Source: Porpolomopsis calyptriformis
Lineage: Eukaryota; Basidiomycota; Agaricomycetes; Agaricales; Hygrophoraceae
NCBI GenBank assembly: GCA_951640195.1
Contig: OX621167.1
Span: 744,001-808,000 of the forward strand
Direction of reading: 5' to 3'
Length of the DNA stretch: 64,000 nucleotides
Shown here: positions 1 to 12,274 of the stretch, piece by piece
Layout: every line of letters begins with the position of its first letter
How positions within the stretch are numbered: position 1 is the stretch's first letter
The notes under the pieces: generated by a model
What the model was told of the DNA's origin: nothing
Seen by the model: only the letters and a program-made list of their open reading frames with translations
The model's database searches: none
Made by a program: the position numbers and the translations under genes

Positions 1-190
1 ATTCATACTTGTAGTTACCTCAGCGCTTTTACTGCCTCAACACAAGGTATAAACTAACACTATTGACTCCCCAGCTGGGCTGGCTCCTTAAGCCCACTAA
101 CATCATCAACCCCACAGCAATCCTATGTGAGTCCTTCACCACCACCCTTGGCATTATCATCTATACTGAAGACACACTATAGGCTGAAGG
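1..190. other. no gene recognised
   Basis: No open frame, RNA or repeat boundary that I can support. It may be the inner part of copia element A or flanking host DNA; the 5' end of that element is outside the window or lost. Confidence 0.4.
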
Positions 191-413
191 TAAAAGACAG
201 GGGTAAAATAACACACAGGGTGATATCGGAGTCACCCTCAGGTTTTGTACATACATGTAACAGACATTACTGTTACAGTGTGTATATTAGGGATGTAGTC
301 CTTATATATTGGTGTTTGTACCAGAGAGTAGTATATAGGCAGTATTTACCCTTATTTAGGTAGTTCTTTTTATATCTTGCCACCGCTCATACTAGGTTTA
401 CACATATCCAATA
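191..413 (-). repeat. relic LTR of the copia-B family, antisense
   Basis: The first about 75 bases match the reverse complement of the 215-bp LTR of copia element B: the TAAAAGAC start, the GGGTGAT...TCACCCTC palindrome and the TGTACATACA block are all present. The interval ends in TCCAATA, which matches the reverse complement of the LTR start, and the total length (223) is close to 215. The middle is strongly diverged and I find no clean target-site duplication. It is probably an old solo LTR that landed near the integrase/RT linker of copia A. Confidence 0.55.
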
Positions 414-655
414 GATATTGGTTGTATCCAGCTGGTTGTGAGCACTGCAAGATCAAGAACTCTTACAACTTAGGAGATTGTCAACCTACCTCCTGTAATC
501 CCATGTTCTGAAGTATTGAAGGAGAAACAGAATACAGATAATGTTGTGGATACACATCAGGTTCGCATAGTTGCTGGTGGACACTGCCAAACATATGGTG
601 TGAATTACATGGAAACCTTCTTGTCAGCTGCAAAGATGCCATCTGTCCAAGTCAT

Positions 656-1446
656 TGTTATAAACTGGTTGTTCAGAACACATTTTACTTTGGGTGTTCT
701 GTCCCAAGAGGTAAGGTATGGTTCTAAGTCCTTGTTATGAGTAGCTAACAAGGAATCAGACTTAAGGTCTGATACATACAAGAGGTACTCTTTATATACT
801 AACTACTTATCAGTGTGAGTCAGTGTGACATAACATGTGTTAGAGATAAGAATGAGTCATTGTGATCAATGATGATGTTAGGTGCGAAGCAGGACTCAGG
901 TCTTCACTCTGGGAGGTCCAATGTGGGTCTTAGCTGATGCAAACAAGAAGTTGGCAAGTCCAAGTTGTGGTTCAACCTAGAGAAGTACAAGCAATTCTGA
1001 GCTGCCTATATTTACCCTAGCTGAGTCCGAAAATGTGATTATGTAATCAATCCATGGAACGATTGTGTAAGCAATGATTAAGTGTAAAAGATAAGATAAG
1101 AAAGATAAGAAGGAGTGACAAATGTCACACTTGTGACCGTGACTCGACCGGTCGGGTAACGGTCACGTTGTGACAGCGTGACAATCGCAGCATCGAAAAT
1201 GATAGTAAAGAGAACTGGCACATAGAAAGGAAATAATAACCAAAAAAGAGACTCATTGTAACAGACGAATTATAAGGGGATGAAATGAAGATGGAAATAA
1301 AGTAAGTCTGCATATGGTTAAAGTAATGGGGAATCCCAAAGAAAGGTTATGGGGAATCCCAAAGAGAAGTTGTGGGGAATCCCAAGATACAATAAAGGTT
1401 TACATGGAGGTAGCAAAAGAGAAAATGAAAAATTACATCCGTGACA
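656..1446 (-). mobile_element. antisense solo LTR, relative of the gypsy LTR (791 bp)
   Basis: On the minus strand it begins TGTCACGGATGTAA and ends CCAGTTTATAACA, the same ends as the 390-bp LTR of the gypsy element at 6569. A perfect 5-bp duplication GTCAT flanks it (651-655 and 1447-1451). Deleting one duplication plus the LTR restores the copia RT reading (QVILSLAAQLD). It is twice as long as the 390-bp LTR; the extra length is internal and includes three tandem 23-bp units. No coding sequence is visible, so it is a solo LTR left by recombination. Confidence 0.9.
1323..1386 (-). repeat. three tandem 23-bp units in the solo LTR
   Basis: Units start at 1323, 1346 and 1369, each containing TGGGGAATCCCAA followed by a purine-rich spacer. 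On the LTR sense strand this is TTGGGATTCCCCA, which occurs once in the 390-bp LTR (near 6639). It may be a protein-binding motif multiplied in this LTR subtype. Confidence 0.85.
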
Positions 1447-2710
1447 GTCATTCTCTCTTTAGCTGCTCAACTTGACTAGGAAATCCACCAGGTAGATATC
1501 AAGAGTGCTTACCTCAATGCCCCACTGAAGGAGGAGGTCTATATGTGGCCTCTGAAAGGAGTTCTGAAACCCAGAGAGGAAGGGAAGGTCTGCCATCTGC
1601 TGAAAGCAATGTATGGACTAAAATAGTATGAAACACTTTCTGCAGTATTCTACAAGCTTGGATACCAATGATCAAGCATGGACTACTCCATATTCTTCAA
1701 ATGCAATACCCACAAATCTGTTATTATTGCTGTAGCCACAGATGACATGGCTATTGCTGGGTCATCTATTCAAGCTGTAAATGGATTCAAATGAGGGCTT
1801 CAAACCCACTTCGAGATTGTGGATATGGGAGATATCCACTGGTTCCTAGGATTCAAGATAAGAAGGGACAGAGTGACAAGGACTATCTCTATCAACCAAC
1901 AAGCCTATATAGAGGCAATAGCAACAAGGCTCGGAGTATCGGATGCCAAACCTGTAAATCTCCCAGTGCAGCCTGGTCAGGTGCTATCTGGAGATCAATC
2001 ACCTGCTACACCACATCAGATAAGTGAGATGCAGGATGTACCTTATGCTGAGGCTATAGGTTATGTCCTCTGGCCAGTTATAATATCCCAACCAGATGCG
2101 ATATTTCAAGTTAGGCAGCTTGCCCAATTCATTAAAAACCCAGGAATGGCACACTGGGAGGCCTTAAAATGCCTCATTATATACCTCAACTCAATGAAGG
2201 ACCTATAGCTGGTCTTGGGTGGGGGTGAATAATCAGACCCAGTGATATACACCAATGCCAACTGGGGATCCCAGTTGGATAGACACTTGATATCTGGATA
2301 TGTGATGCAGATGGGAGAAGGGACTGTCACATGGAGCTCAAAGAAGCAGCCTATTATGGCCCTCTCAAGTATGGAATCTAAGTACATTGGGCAAACCCAT
2401 GCCCTGAAGGAACTGTTATAGGTATGACAATTTTTAGGAGAACTCACCTCAAAATTTGCAAATCTGACTACCCTCTACTCAGATAACCAAGGCACGATTG
2501 CCCTCACGAAGAACAACAAGTTCCATGCTCGATCCAAGCATATCAACATCCAATATCATTTCATCAAGGAATTGGTAACAAACAAGGATGTCAAAATCAC
2601 CTATGTACCTACCTCTGAAAATGTCACCAACATCTTCATGAAAGCCCTCCCAGCTCCAAAGTTTATGTACTTCCACAACAAGCTAGGACTACATTGTGAT
2701 TGAGGGGGAG

Positions 2711-3053
2711 TGTTGGGATATGTACAATCACAACTCCATTGATACAAATGTATGCACATATCAATTACATAATCTTCAGTATTTTCTTTAGTCCAACATC
2801 TTTCACCCAACCAACTTCATTAAAAGATAGTAGTGTATCTTATCTAAGATAAGATAAGATAAGATAAGATAAAGGATATTTGTGCTATTGGATGCTACTT
2901 GCTAAATGCATGATCTTTGGTTAGGTTTGATACCAAATCAGTTTGGGATCATGACACAGCTTGGGAGGTCAACTTACCTTGGGGATAGACTTGAATGTTT
3001 TGGTTCAAGTTGTACTGATCACACCCGGCAGTGCTGACCATGACATCTTGGAT
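2711..3053 (+). repeat. copia A 3' LTR, right end undefined
   Basis: It starts TGTTGGGATATGTACA directly after the purine tract at 2702-2710. Its right boundary cannot be fixed because the 5' LTR is not in the window and element B is inserted at 3054. If B lies inside this LTR, the rest would continue after 16672. Confidence 0.6.
2846..2870. repeat. (AAGAT)5 microsatellite
   Basis: Five perfect AAGAT units inside the copia A 3' LTR region, preceded by an imperfect inverted stretch (TATCTTATCT). Confidence 0.9.
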
Positions 3054-3058
3054 ATGAG

Positions 3059-3273
3059 TATTGGAATAACAAGCCTTACATGGCTACAGGATGGAGGCAG
3101 AAGCGGACTTGGCTTGGGACCTGCTTGGACTATGTAGTATTGCACTTATTCCGACTTACTCAGGATAACAGACCGGATTAGTGCCAGCGCATAGCTGCGT
3201 GGCTGTGCTGTATGTACAAAAACCCGAGGGTGATCCCGAATCACCCTCTGTGCTATTTCATCCCCGTCTTTTA
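3059..3273 (+). repeat. copia B 5' LTR
   Basis: 215 bp. It begins TATTGGAATAAC (the 3' copy has the canonical TG) and ends GTCTTTTA. It differs from the 3' LTR at 16 positions, all transitions. The internal palindrome GGGTGATcccgaATCACCC lies near the 3' end. Confidence 0.93.
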
Positions 3274-3284
3274 GGTTATGAGCC
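3274..3284 (+). other. likely primer-binding site of copia B
   Basis: GGTTATGAGCC directly follows the 5' LTR, the usual position and general form of copia primer sites that pair with an internal part of initiator tRNA-Met. The tRNA match was not tested. Confidence 0.45.
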
Positions 3285-3342
3285 CTGCATAACCACTCGC
3301 AGTCATATTTTCCTTTACTACTAGACTTACCATCATTCCACT

Positions 3343-6300
3343 ATGGGCACCATCACAGCTACTACCTCCGCCGCGCCAGCTTCAACCCCTCAAGCAACGA
3401 CACTTTCAAGCGACACTTTACCCGCGAATGTCCCAAAGCTCAAAATTGATGGCTCAAACTGGGCCATCTGGTCATTTCATTTCGAAGTTGCTGTGAAGGC
3501 TAAACGAAAATGGCAGCATTTTGTAGGAGGACAAAGGCCAGTTCACACTGGCATTGTTACCACTGATCAACAGGCTGAGCTTGACAAGTGGGATGAAGAT
3601 GAGGCGACCGTGATGTACCTCCTCACGCAATGGATCCTGGATTCGATTATCTTTCAGATCAAGGGGCTGATGACCGTTGCTGCCATGTGGAAACTCATCA
3701 TTGCTGACTACACAGAGAAGGGAGCGTATGCGAAGACTGACCTGCGGCAAGACTTCCTGCAATCAAAGTGTGGAGAAAATGCCAACATCTGTGAATTCCT
3801 AACGGAACTGTGCAGCAAGAAGGAGTGACTGGCGGCTGTCGACGTCAAGATCGATGACAAGGACTACGCGTCAACGATACTATCAGCCATTCCACATTTG
3901 CTATCAACTTTCACTGCAAGTATGGTAAGCGCCGCGAGGCTCCTAGCCTCCCAACAACCCAATGTTACCTCTCAAGACATCAAGCTGGATGCACTTATCG
4001 CACTCATCTCCGAAGAGTACGACAGGCAAGTCACTATGCAACAATGGAAGCCTGGTCGGAACCAACGAAACCGTCGCGATGGCAACGAAGTAATGTCAGT
4101 CACACCCAATGACTCTAAACGACCTGGAAGACGAACGGGACAGTGAACGGCTGGTCCCAAGGACAAATGCTACAACTGTGGCAAGCAGGGGCACTTTTCT
4201 CGGGACTGTCTTGCACCCTGAAAGCCCAAACCCTCAGGCAGCGTGAATGCTGCAATCAATTCCGATTCAGAAGCCTGTTACACTTTCGAACCTGACGTCG
4301 AGTCCTCAAATGAATCGCAAACGACGACTGACCCACCCCACGACAGATGCACCTCCATGCTGGAGCTAGGCATCGTCACGAATGGCGATGACAATAGGGG
4401 GAGAATTACAATGATGGATACGAGATGGATTGGTTTGACCAAGTAAATGCTGACTGTCGTGACCTGGAGCATCGCAGGCGGGATCTCGCATGCGATGACA
4501 ATTCTGATGCGAGCACTCATTTCATCACGGATGGAACACCAGTTGACCCCGACCCCATCACGATTGCATCAGTCGATGCTGAAGGAAACGCCAGCGAGAT
4601 GTTAACAATCGAGTTATACGACTCTGGTGCAACCCAGCATATCAGTCCCTACCAAGGGAACTTCGAACGACTCACATCAATACCTCCCAAGACCCTCTCT
4701 GCCGCTAACAAACAGAAGTTCGACGCTGTCACCAAGGGCGATATGGTTATTGAAATCCCGGATGGATCACGAACGTCGAAAATATGACTCACGGATGTCT
4801 TATACTCACCCGCTGTCAGATACACGCTTGTATCAATCGGATGACTCGATGAAGACGGATACTCCATGGACTTCAAACACAGAACTTGCACGATATGAAA
4901 TCGCAATGGCAATATAGTGGGGCGAATCCCCAAAAGCTGCCGAGGACTATACAAGGTCACCCACGATGCGCAAAACGAATCTGCAAATGCCATCGGCGTA
5001 ATGGACCTGCACAGTTGCCTGGGACATGTATCCCCCACTGCCGCTCGAAAGCTCATTGAAAAAGGCCTGGTCACCAGACTATGTCTTGACCCAAAGAAGG
5101 ATAGCAAATCCTTGTTTTGTGAAGCCTGTGTATATGCCAAGGCAACACGAAAGTCCATCGCAAGGGAGAGAGTTGGTGAGCGCGCCAAGAACTTCAGAGA
5201 CGAAGTACACACTGATGTGTGGGGACTGTCCCCAGTTGAAACACTCCGAGGGCAACACTACTACGTCTCATTTACTGATGATGCAACACGACATACCTGG
5301 CTATACCCGTTAGCAAGAAAATCAGAAATGTTCGATGCCTACCGGAAGTACGAAGCATGGGCCCAGACCCAGCACAACGCCAAAATCAAGGTCCTCCACT
5401 CAGACCGCGGAGGAGAGTATCTGTCAGAAGCGTTTGTTAGGCACCTAGAGGCTGCCGGAACTAAACAGAAACTCACAGTACACGACACCCCACAGCACAA
5501 CGGTGTAGCGGAATGTCGAAATCGAACCATCCTTGAGAGGGTGCGCGCGCTCATTTATGCAAGTGGACTTCCACGATCGCTATGGGCCGAAGCTGCCGGA
5601 CACATCGTCTGGCTAATGAACTGCATGTCAACAAAGGCTCTCGACAGCATGACACCGTATGAAGCACTGTATGGTCAGAAACTGAGCCTTAAAGGGCTAC
5701 AGGAATGGGGAAACCACGTATGGGTTAGAATCGAAGCAGGCAACAAACTTGGAGGCTGCGTTTGGAGAGGATGATGGATTGGATTTGACTTGAAAAGCAA
5801 TGGATATCAAATCTATTGGCCCGAAACCTGCTCAGTCACTATCGAATGGAATGTTTATTGGAACGAAGATGCTGCAACTATCGAACGAAGTCTCGAAGGA
5901 GAGGATTTACCTGAGATTGCCGAGACTTATCCACAGCACGCAGACACACCTGCACCCCCACCAACGCCCCCACCAGCACCAGAACCTCAACCAGTACAAG
6001 CACCGGAACCACCACCGGCACCCCCGAAAATGATAATAGAAGTCCCAGATCGCCCCTGACGTGATCGAAAACCTAGCCAACATATAGCGGACCTAATTGC
6101 AGGCAGAGGTGTCGCTTCCACCTCAAGAAGAGACCCAATTGTACCAACTGGAGTACAACTGCCAACAATCCTGACCACCACTGGACATGATACAGCCGAT
6201 GCCAACCAAATGCTGAATGACCACCCCCAAGACAACCTAACAGCATTGATAGTCGAATACGCAACTATGGAACCCACTACTAGTTCCACTGATCTAATCA

Positions 6301-6568
6301 ATGAGGCCAGAATGCTAGCAGAGGCAAATGCGACTGAGGCCATCGAACCCCGCACACTTGCGGAAGCAAAATCACTTGTCGATTGGCCCGAATGGGAATC
6401 AGCCATCACAGAGGAACTGAAGACGCTCAAAAGAGCAGGAACTTGGGTGATCGACCACCCACCGCTGGAAGCAAACATTGTTAGATCAAAATGGGTTTTC
6501 CGACTGAAGCGAAATGCCGCTGGAGAAATTGTATGGAGAAAGGCCTGACTTGTTGCGCAAGGATTCTC
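3343..6568 (+). pseudogene. copia B gag-PR-IN-RT (5' part), broken
   Basis: ATG at 3343 opens a UBN2-like gag (LKIDGSNWAIWSFHFEVAVK). The CCHC knuckle CYNCGKQGHFSRDC is at 4168-4209. The protease box DSGATQH is near 4620. GAG-pre-integrase LHSCLGHVSPTAARKL follows near 5005, then integrase with HTDVWG, HSDRGGEY and GVAECRNRT (usually ERRNRT). The polyprotein resumes with RT start KWVFRLKRNAAGEIVW and reads LVAQGF where the gypsy element cuts in. TGA codons at about 3826, 4144, 4219, 4785, 4841, 4896, 5772, 6057 and 6546 sit where arginine is expected. A one-base frame change lies near 4400. Confidence 0.9.
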
Positions 6569-6958
6569 TGTCACAGACGTAAATTTTCACTTCCTCTCTA
6601 TGTTAGTCATCGTTGCTTAGTTGGACAAGTCTTATCTTTGCTTGGGATTCCCCACAGTCTCGTATCTTTTCATATATCCTAGATAAGACACATTTCATTT
6701 CCGACGATCATGTTTCATCCTTTCACATGCTCTGAGTCTTCTATCATGCTTATCTCTACTCGTCGCATGTATTCCTCATGTAAACACTGACTCATCCGCA
6801 GTAAGGTAGTCAGTATATAAATCCCTAGTTAGTCATACTCAGACTTTAAGTCTGATTCCTCATTAGACAACCCAATAACTAGGACTTGAGATCTTATCAA
6901 CGTCTTGGGACAGAGTACTCCGAAGTAAAACCATCTCGACAATATCCAGTTTATAACA
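6569..6958 (+). repeat. gypsy 5' LTR
   Basis: 390 bp, with a TATATAAA box near 6814 as likely promoter. It differs from the 3' LTR at 13 sites, all transitions, 10 of them at CpG positions. Confidence 0.95.
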
Positions 6959-6999
6959 AGAATCAGACTTCCTTCTTGCTCTCTCCCTTCTACTTGATC

Positions 7000-8520
7000 C
7001 ACCCTTATCTTCACACTGGATGACGACAAAGACTTTTACGATCCCTCTGAGCAGAACAATCCTCTTTCTCAATCGCTCTACTCACAAACTCGAATCTTCC
7101 CAGACCCTAATGAGGAAGCTTGTCAAGCTTCCCCTCTACCAAGTATCTCACAAACTCTAGGAAGAACTCGAAGCAAAACAACTCGCTTACTCGTCGCCGC
7201 CCAGTCACAACGTCCCATCACTCCCCCTACTGTTAGATATCAACCCTTCCCATTCCAACAACCTACTCAACCTTCTTCACCCTTAATAACACCTTCACCT
7301 TCACCATCACCAGATCCAATGGGTTCTCATGTCAACCCCCCTGTTCCCAACCTTAATGAAATACTTGCAGTCATGAACGACTTGCGGAGAGAAATGGCCA
7401 ACCTCCAGGCTTCGAACGCAAATCAGGTAGCAGAGATTCAAGATCTCCATCAACAGCTTGCCACCCAAGCTCAGCCTTAGCCTCCACCGCAACCTCAACC
7501 GCAACCTCCTGCCACTCCCACCATCGAGATAAAGATGGCCAAGCCAGATGAATTTACAGGTCGACAGCAGGATGTTGACAAATTTATTAACAGCTGCGAA
7601 TTGTATTTTATGGGAAAACCATACCGCAATGAACACAAGATCCCCTTTGCCCTTTCTTTTATGAAAGGAACGAATGCCCAAACCTGGTCCGAGAAGGAGA
7701 CGAACGACATGAGAACTGTCAACTGGACAGGCCCAACTGCTACCTGGGCCGCATTTGTGACTCGATTCTGAACAACATTCGAAGGAATCGACAGACAATC
7801 TCATGCTTGTAATGACATCAAGAATCTCCGCCAGGGAAGGAAGAAGATAGAAGATTACAACCTGCGCTTCGGCACTTTACAGGTCAATACCGGTTTCAAC
7901 GACGCCGCCCTCATTGATCTTTACCAAGCTGGACTCGACTCCAAGTTCATTGAATTTGTTTACCAACTCCCTGCCGTCCCAACCACACTTCAAGAGTGGA
8001 AAGACGCCACGACACGTTATCAACATCAGAAAGATATTCTCGCCTCACAAAAACAGTCCTCTATGTCCCAACCCCAATACTCTAACCCCTTTCCTGCCCA
8101 AGGATCGTACGTGGCTGCAACGATGACCCATCAAATGACAGCAGCCCCCACCGTTAAGAGAGAGGAACTTTCCTCTTCTACCCTTACAATCCCATACAGA
8201 AACTGCTATTCCTGTGGCCAACCAGGGCACTTCGCGAATGCCTGCCCAAACCGTGTCACCAGTGATGCAAAGAATTTACCCGATACCTCTTCCTCACATC
8301 GAGGAGGATATTTTCGAGGTAGAGGCAGTTACCAAGGATGAGGACGAGGACGAGGTTGCGACATACGTGTCATTACCGCTGAGCCCAACATGGAGAACGT
8401 CAACTCGCCCCCTACACTGGGAGCAAGTGAGACTCTGTCGGATATGGCGAAATGTGGTATACACAATTGGTCGGATGATCAAAAGAAGAGGTTGGCTATG
8501 GACTTGAAATCCCAGGGTTT
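7000..8520 (+). pseudogene. gypsy gag, broken
   Basis: The frame holds a proline/serine-rich N-terminus, a coiled segment (LNEILAVMNDLRREMANLQ near 7345), a retrotransposon gag domain starting KPDEFTGRQQDVDKFI (7540) with TWAAFVTRF, and a zinc knuckle CYSCGQPGHFANAC at 8204-8245. Stops at 7478 (TAG, likely from CAG), 7769 and 8339 (TGA, likely from CGA) break it. No clear start codon remains upstream. Confidence 0.85.
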
Positions 8521-11285
8521 TTGAAAGGTTCAGACGATTTGCCCAACGTTATGGACCATACCACTCGATGTACCATTACCCCATGCAATCCATTTCAAAT
8601 TCTTGGTGCTATCGAAAAGGGCGATTCTAGACTTATGATGGACGTTTGGATCAAAGCTTCAGATACTGGCCAACATGTCCCCGCTATGTGTCTTATTGAT
8701 AGCGGAGCTTCTGGAAACTTTATAGATGAGATCTTCACAACTCGTCACGAATTTACTCTTCAGGATTTGGAAACCCCAATCCCCGTACGGAATGCTGATG
8801 GGTCAGAGAACTGAGGAGGCCCGATCGTTTTTGACACAGATGTCTGGATAGAAGCTCCAGGTGGACACACTGAAAGGATCCATTTGGAAGTGACCGACCT
8901 CAGATCCAAGTTTGATATTATCCTCGGCTACCCATGGCTCAGAGCTCAAAACCCTAGTATCAATTGGGAGAAGTCAACACTGGCTCTCAGAGGCAAAGAG
9001 ACTTCTCATCGGTATTGTAGCAGTGAAGCAGAGTCCTCTGTGGTAGAATCAGTCTCGCTGGCGATAACAAATATTTCAAAATCGGATGAATCTCGAGCCA
9101 GCACAGTGGAGGAAGATATGCGAAAGTTTGTACCAGAGGTCTATTGGAAAGACTATGCTAGTGTCTTTGCCAAGGAGTCCTTTGATTGCCTTCCACCCCA
9201 TTCCAAGTTTGATCACGTCATTGATCTTAAGGATGACTTCGTACCTCAAAATGACGTGACTTATCTAATGTCCCCTTGAGAGATAGACTTCCTAGTGAAG
9301 TTTTTGGAAGAAAATGTGGCCACTGGACGAATATTCAAAGGATCCTCACCTCAAGCCACTCCCTTCTTCCTGAGCAAGAAAGCTGAAGAAATCAATGCGA
9401 AAGGACAAGACGCTGGATATAGACCAATTGAAGACTACCGTTATTTGAACCACTTCACCATTCCTGACCGATATCCTTTACCACTCCTCCATCAAATCAT
9501 TCAACAACCAAAATTACAATCTGCTGTGCTATTCACAGTCATAGATATTCGATGGGGATTTAACAACATTCAGATTAAAGAAGGTGACAAATGGAAAGCC
9601 GCTTTCAACATGGTCAAGGGACTCTACATTCCAAGAGTGATGTTCTTTGGTCTACGGAATTCTCCAGCTATGTTCCAATGGATGATCGATACGCAATTTG
9701 CTGAAGTATTGAAATCAGGTTGTGTTTTTATCTATATCGACGATGTTCTCATCTGCGGAGATGATCTAGAAGAATTACGTTATTGGACGTTCAAAACCCT
9801 TAATATCATGAAGAAGAACAAACTCTCCTGTAAACCTGTCAAATGCTAATTCAAGAAGGAAGAGGTGATCTATCTAGGGATGACCTTGATGAAAGGTCAT
9901 ATCGGAACCAATCCCAAGAAGATCAAAGCCATAGCCGAATGGCCTGAACCTCAGACCGTAAAACAACTTCAATCCTTTCTTGGAAGCGCAAATTTCTGGA
10001 GAAAATACATCAAGGACTTTTCAAAGATCACCCAACCACTTAACCAATTACTCTGCAAAGATATTGTATGGGAATGGACTCCCAAACAACAACACGCCTT
10101 TGACCAATTAAAACATTCCCTCACAAATGCCCCTGTCCTCAAAGTGCCGGATCAAGACCTACCATATTGCTTAGAGACTGACGCCTCTGGTTTTGCCTTA
10201 GGAGGAATACTGTCTCAACTGCATGGAAACAACTGGAAACCCGTAGGCTTTCATTCGAGATCTTTGACCCCTGCTGAAAAGAAATATCCAACTCACGACG
10301 CCGAGCTTCTAGCGATAATAGACTGTCTTAAAGGGTGGCAACATCTTTTAGAAGGTTCACGACATGACCTTCTGATTCATACTGACAGCCTCGCCCTCAA
10401 ATATTTCAGTATCGCTTGCGTATTATTTGGATGACATGCCCGTTGGTCAGAAATTCTATCGAGATATGAATACAAGATCGAGTACGTCCCAGGGAGAAAG
10501 AACAAGGCCGATGGATTATCTAGATGCCCGGATTATTTTGACGAGGGTAAAGGTGAGGTGGAAGATGAGATTTTAATTGCGGACGAACATTGGATTAATT
10601 CAATTGTCAAACTTTCAGAACCAGATTTTTTCACAAGATTATGCTTCAAGCTGCTGATACCAAACAAGATCTCACAGAAAATCGAGGATGCCTCATTGTT
10701 TTGGGACCAAGCCAATGGGTTGGTTCGCGATGTTGAAGGTTGAATTATAGTGCCAGAGGAAGTATCTTTGCGCACAGACATAATCCAACTGTCCCACACC
10801 TACCCCCATGCTGGACACCCTGGCATTGAGAAGATGAAGGAGCTAGTGCTCCGAAATTTTGTTTGGGATGGCGTCTCTCAAGACGTTATCAACTACGTAC
10901 AGTCCTGTCCTGCTTGTCAACAAAACAAGAATTACCCTTCGAAACCGACAGGACTCCTACAACCTATACCCCCTGCTACCGAACCATGGATTGAGATAAC
11001 CGTCGATCTCATTGTCCAACTACCTGACTCGCTTGGATACGATGCTGTGATGGTAGTCGTCAATCGCTTCACGAAACGTGCCCACTTTATTCCGACGACC
11101 TCCAATCTCTCATCAGAAGGCGCTGCCCGACTCTTTCGTAATCACATCTGGAAACATCATGGATGGCTGAAGAGGATCATTTCCGACCGAGGAGTACAGT
11201 TCGCATCAAAGTTCACGGAAGCCCTCAATAAACTCCTAGGAACCATTTCTGGACTGTCTACTGCTTATCATCCCGAGACCGATGG
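8521..11285 (+). pseudogene. gypsy pol part 1 (PR, RT, RNase H, IN 5' part)
   Basis: Aspartic protease CLIDSGASGNFIDE (about 8689). RT: DYRYLNHFTIPDRYPLPLL, TVIDIRWGFNNIQIKEGD and the active-site box FIYIDDVLIC near 9732. RNase H: LETDASGFALGGILSQ and HSRSLTPAEKKYPTHDAELL. Integrase zinc finger with H-H (THTYPHAGH region) and CPAC, then the first two catalytic aspartates in EITVDLIVQL and ISDRGVQFAS. It stops at YHPETDG where element C inserts. Stops at 8812, 9277, 9848, 10432 and 10741 interrupt it, mostly TGA. Confidence 0.9.
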
Positions 11286-11444
11286 TGTCATGAAATTGGC
11301 GTTCACTCTCTTAAAATTCCTCTTTTTTCTTTATTCTTTTCCTTTCTTTTCTATGCCTTTTCTCTTTGGAAGGGGGGCTGTCTTTGTTGGCTGTGGAAAC
11401 TACTTGTACAAAAGGAGGAGTCTATGTCCGACTAACTATTTATA

Positions 11445-12274
11445 CTAGTCCGTCTTGGCAATCTCCTGCACCATACTATCTCTCAAAAACTCTATGAAAC
11501 TAGAAACTACTTGACCATCTAAAGCAGCCAATTTATTACCCCAGTAGATTGCCCCATTAGTGTCACCACCGGAGGCCTGCAACTCGGCAGCCTTCCCCTC
11601 AACGAAACTCATTGCTATCTTTCTCGCTTCCTCACCCAACCAATCGTTGGTGGGACTCCATAACAAACTAGGAGGAACTTCTTCCTCCTCGATCTTAACG
11701 TTGACGTTAGTCAACGACGACGACAAATCTTCCACTAAAAATAAAGAGTCAACAATCACGAAGAGAGCGAGAGAATTGAGAGCTTACCACTAGATAAAGA
11801 ACTCATTGGACCAGGGGTCCAAGGACGGAAGGGGGGACTGGCAGCCCAGTCAACTGCCTCCTTCTTGACAGAAGGGAGGGAATCAGCCCACTTGTCAGAC
11901 CCCCAATTAACCCGCTCCTCCAAAGGGAGCTGGGAAGTAGGGGGAGGGGCGTCATCGTCCCAAGCTAAGAAAAGGAAAGCCTATTATCAACAAACACAGA
12001 CTAATAAAGACAAAACAAAATACTCACCAAGTGGATCCTCCATCAACCCGCAAGCATGCTGGATTGGCCAGCGAACGAACGGACACTTCTTGACTTTGTG
12101 CTTGCCACCGCAAGCGAAGCAGGAGAAGGAAGACCAATAGAGGTCGGCGTCGGAGGGGATGCGCTGGAGGTAGTAGTGAAACGAATCGCAATCAAGAAAG
12201 ACAGGAGCAGTGCGGTGCACCACTCCAGACTGCTTGAAGAATCGAACATAGTGGCCTTGGTGGGAAGGAGCCAT
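11445..12274 (-). CDS. 237-aa protein of element C, CCHC-like finger, unrecognised
   Basis: Three exons on the minus strand: 12274-12028, 11964-11788 and 11734-11445. Donors are GTGAGT and GTAAGC, acceptors TTCTTAG and TTTTTAG, and phases agree (1,1). The protein starts MAPSHQGHYVRFFKQSG. It has a finger-like CFACGGKHKVKKC (C-x2-C-x3-H-x4-C, one residue shorter than a retroviral CCHC knuckle), a Trp/Pro-rich middle (EERVNWGSDKWADSL) and an acidic EEEEVPPSLLW stretch. There are no stops or frameshifts, unlike everything around it. Function unknown. It may bind nucleic acid, or be a host gene carried by the element. Confidence 0.7.

Larger units (their letters stand above)
430..2703 (+). pseudogene. 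copia A pol remnant (RT and RNase H)
   Basis: The upstream piece reads through an EIVNLPP motif (430-655), where the W of the usual TWE is a TAG stop, then VRIVAGGHCQTYGVNYMETF. After removal of the solo LTR the frame continues at 1452 with LAAQLD, then HQVDIKSAYLNAPLKEEVY and AMYGLK. The active-site box reads ATDDM where copia elements usually have YVDDM. Further on come MGDIHWFLGFKI, the RNase H-type WSSKKQPIMALSS and HIDIQYHFIKELV, ending at KLGLHCD just before the purine tract. Many stops (TAG, TGA) break the frame. It is a dead copy. Confidence 0.85.
414..3053 (+). mobile_element. Ty1/copia element A, decayed 3' half
   Basis: This is the 3' part of a copia retrotransposon: reverse transcriptase and RNase H remains, a purine tract GAGGGGGAG at 2702-2710, and the start of a 3' LTR (TGTTGGG) at 2711. 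Gag, protease and integrase are not in the window. It is split by an antisense solo LTR (656-1446), and copia element B sits immediately downstream in or beside its 3' LTR. It is the oldest layer of the nested stack and cannot be functional. Confidence 0.85.
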
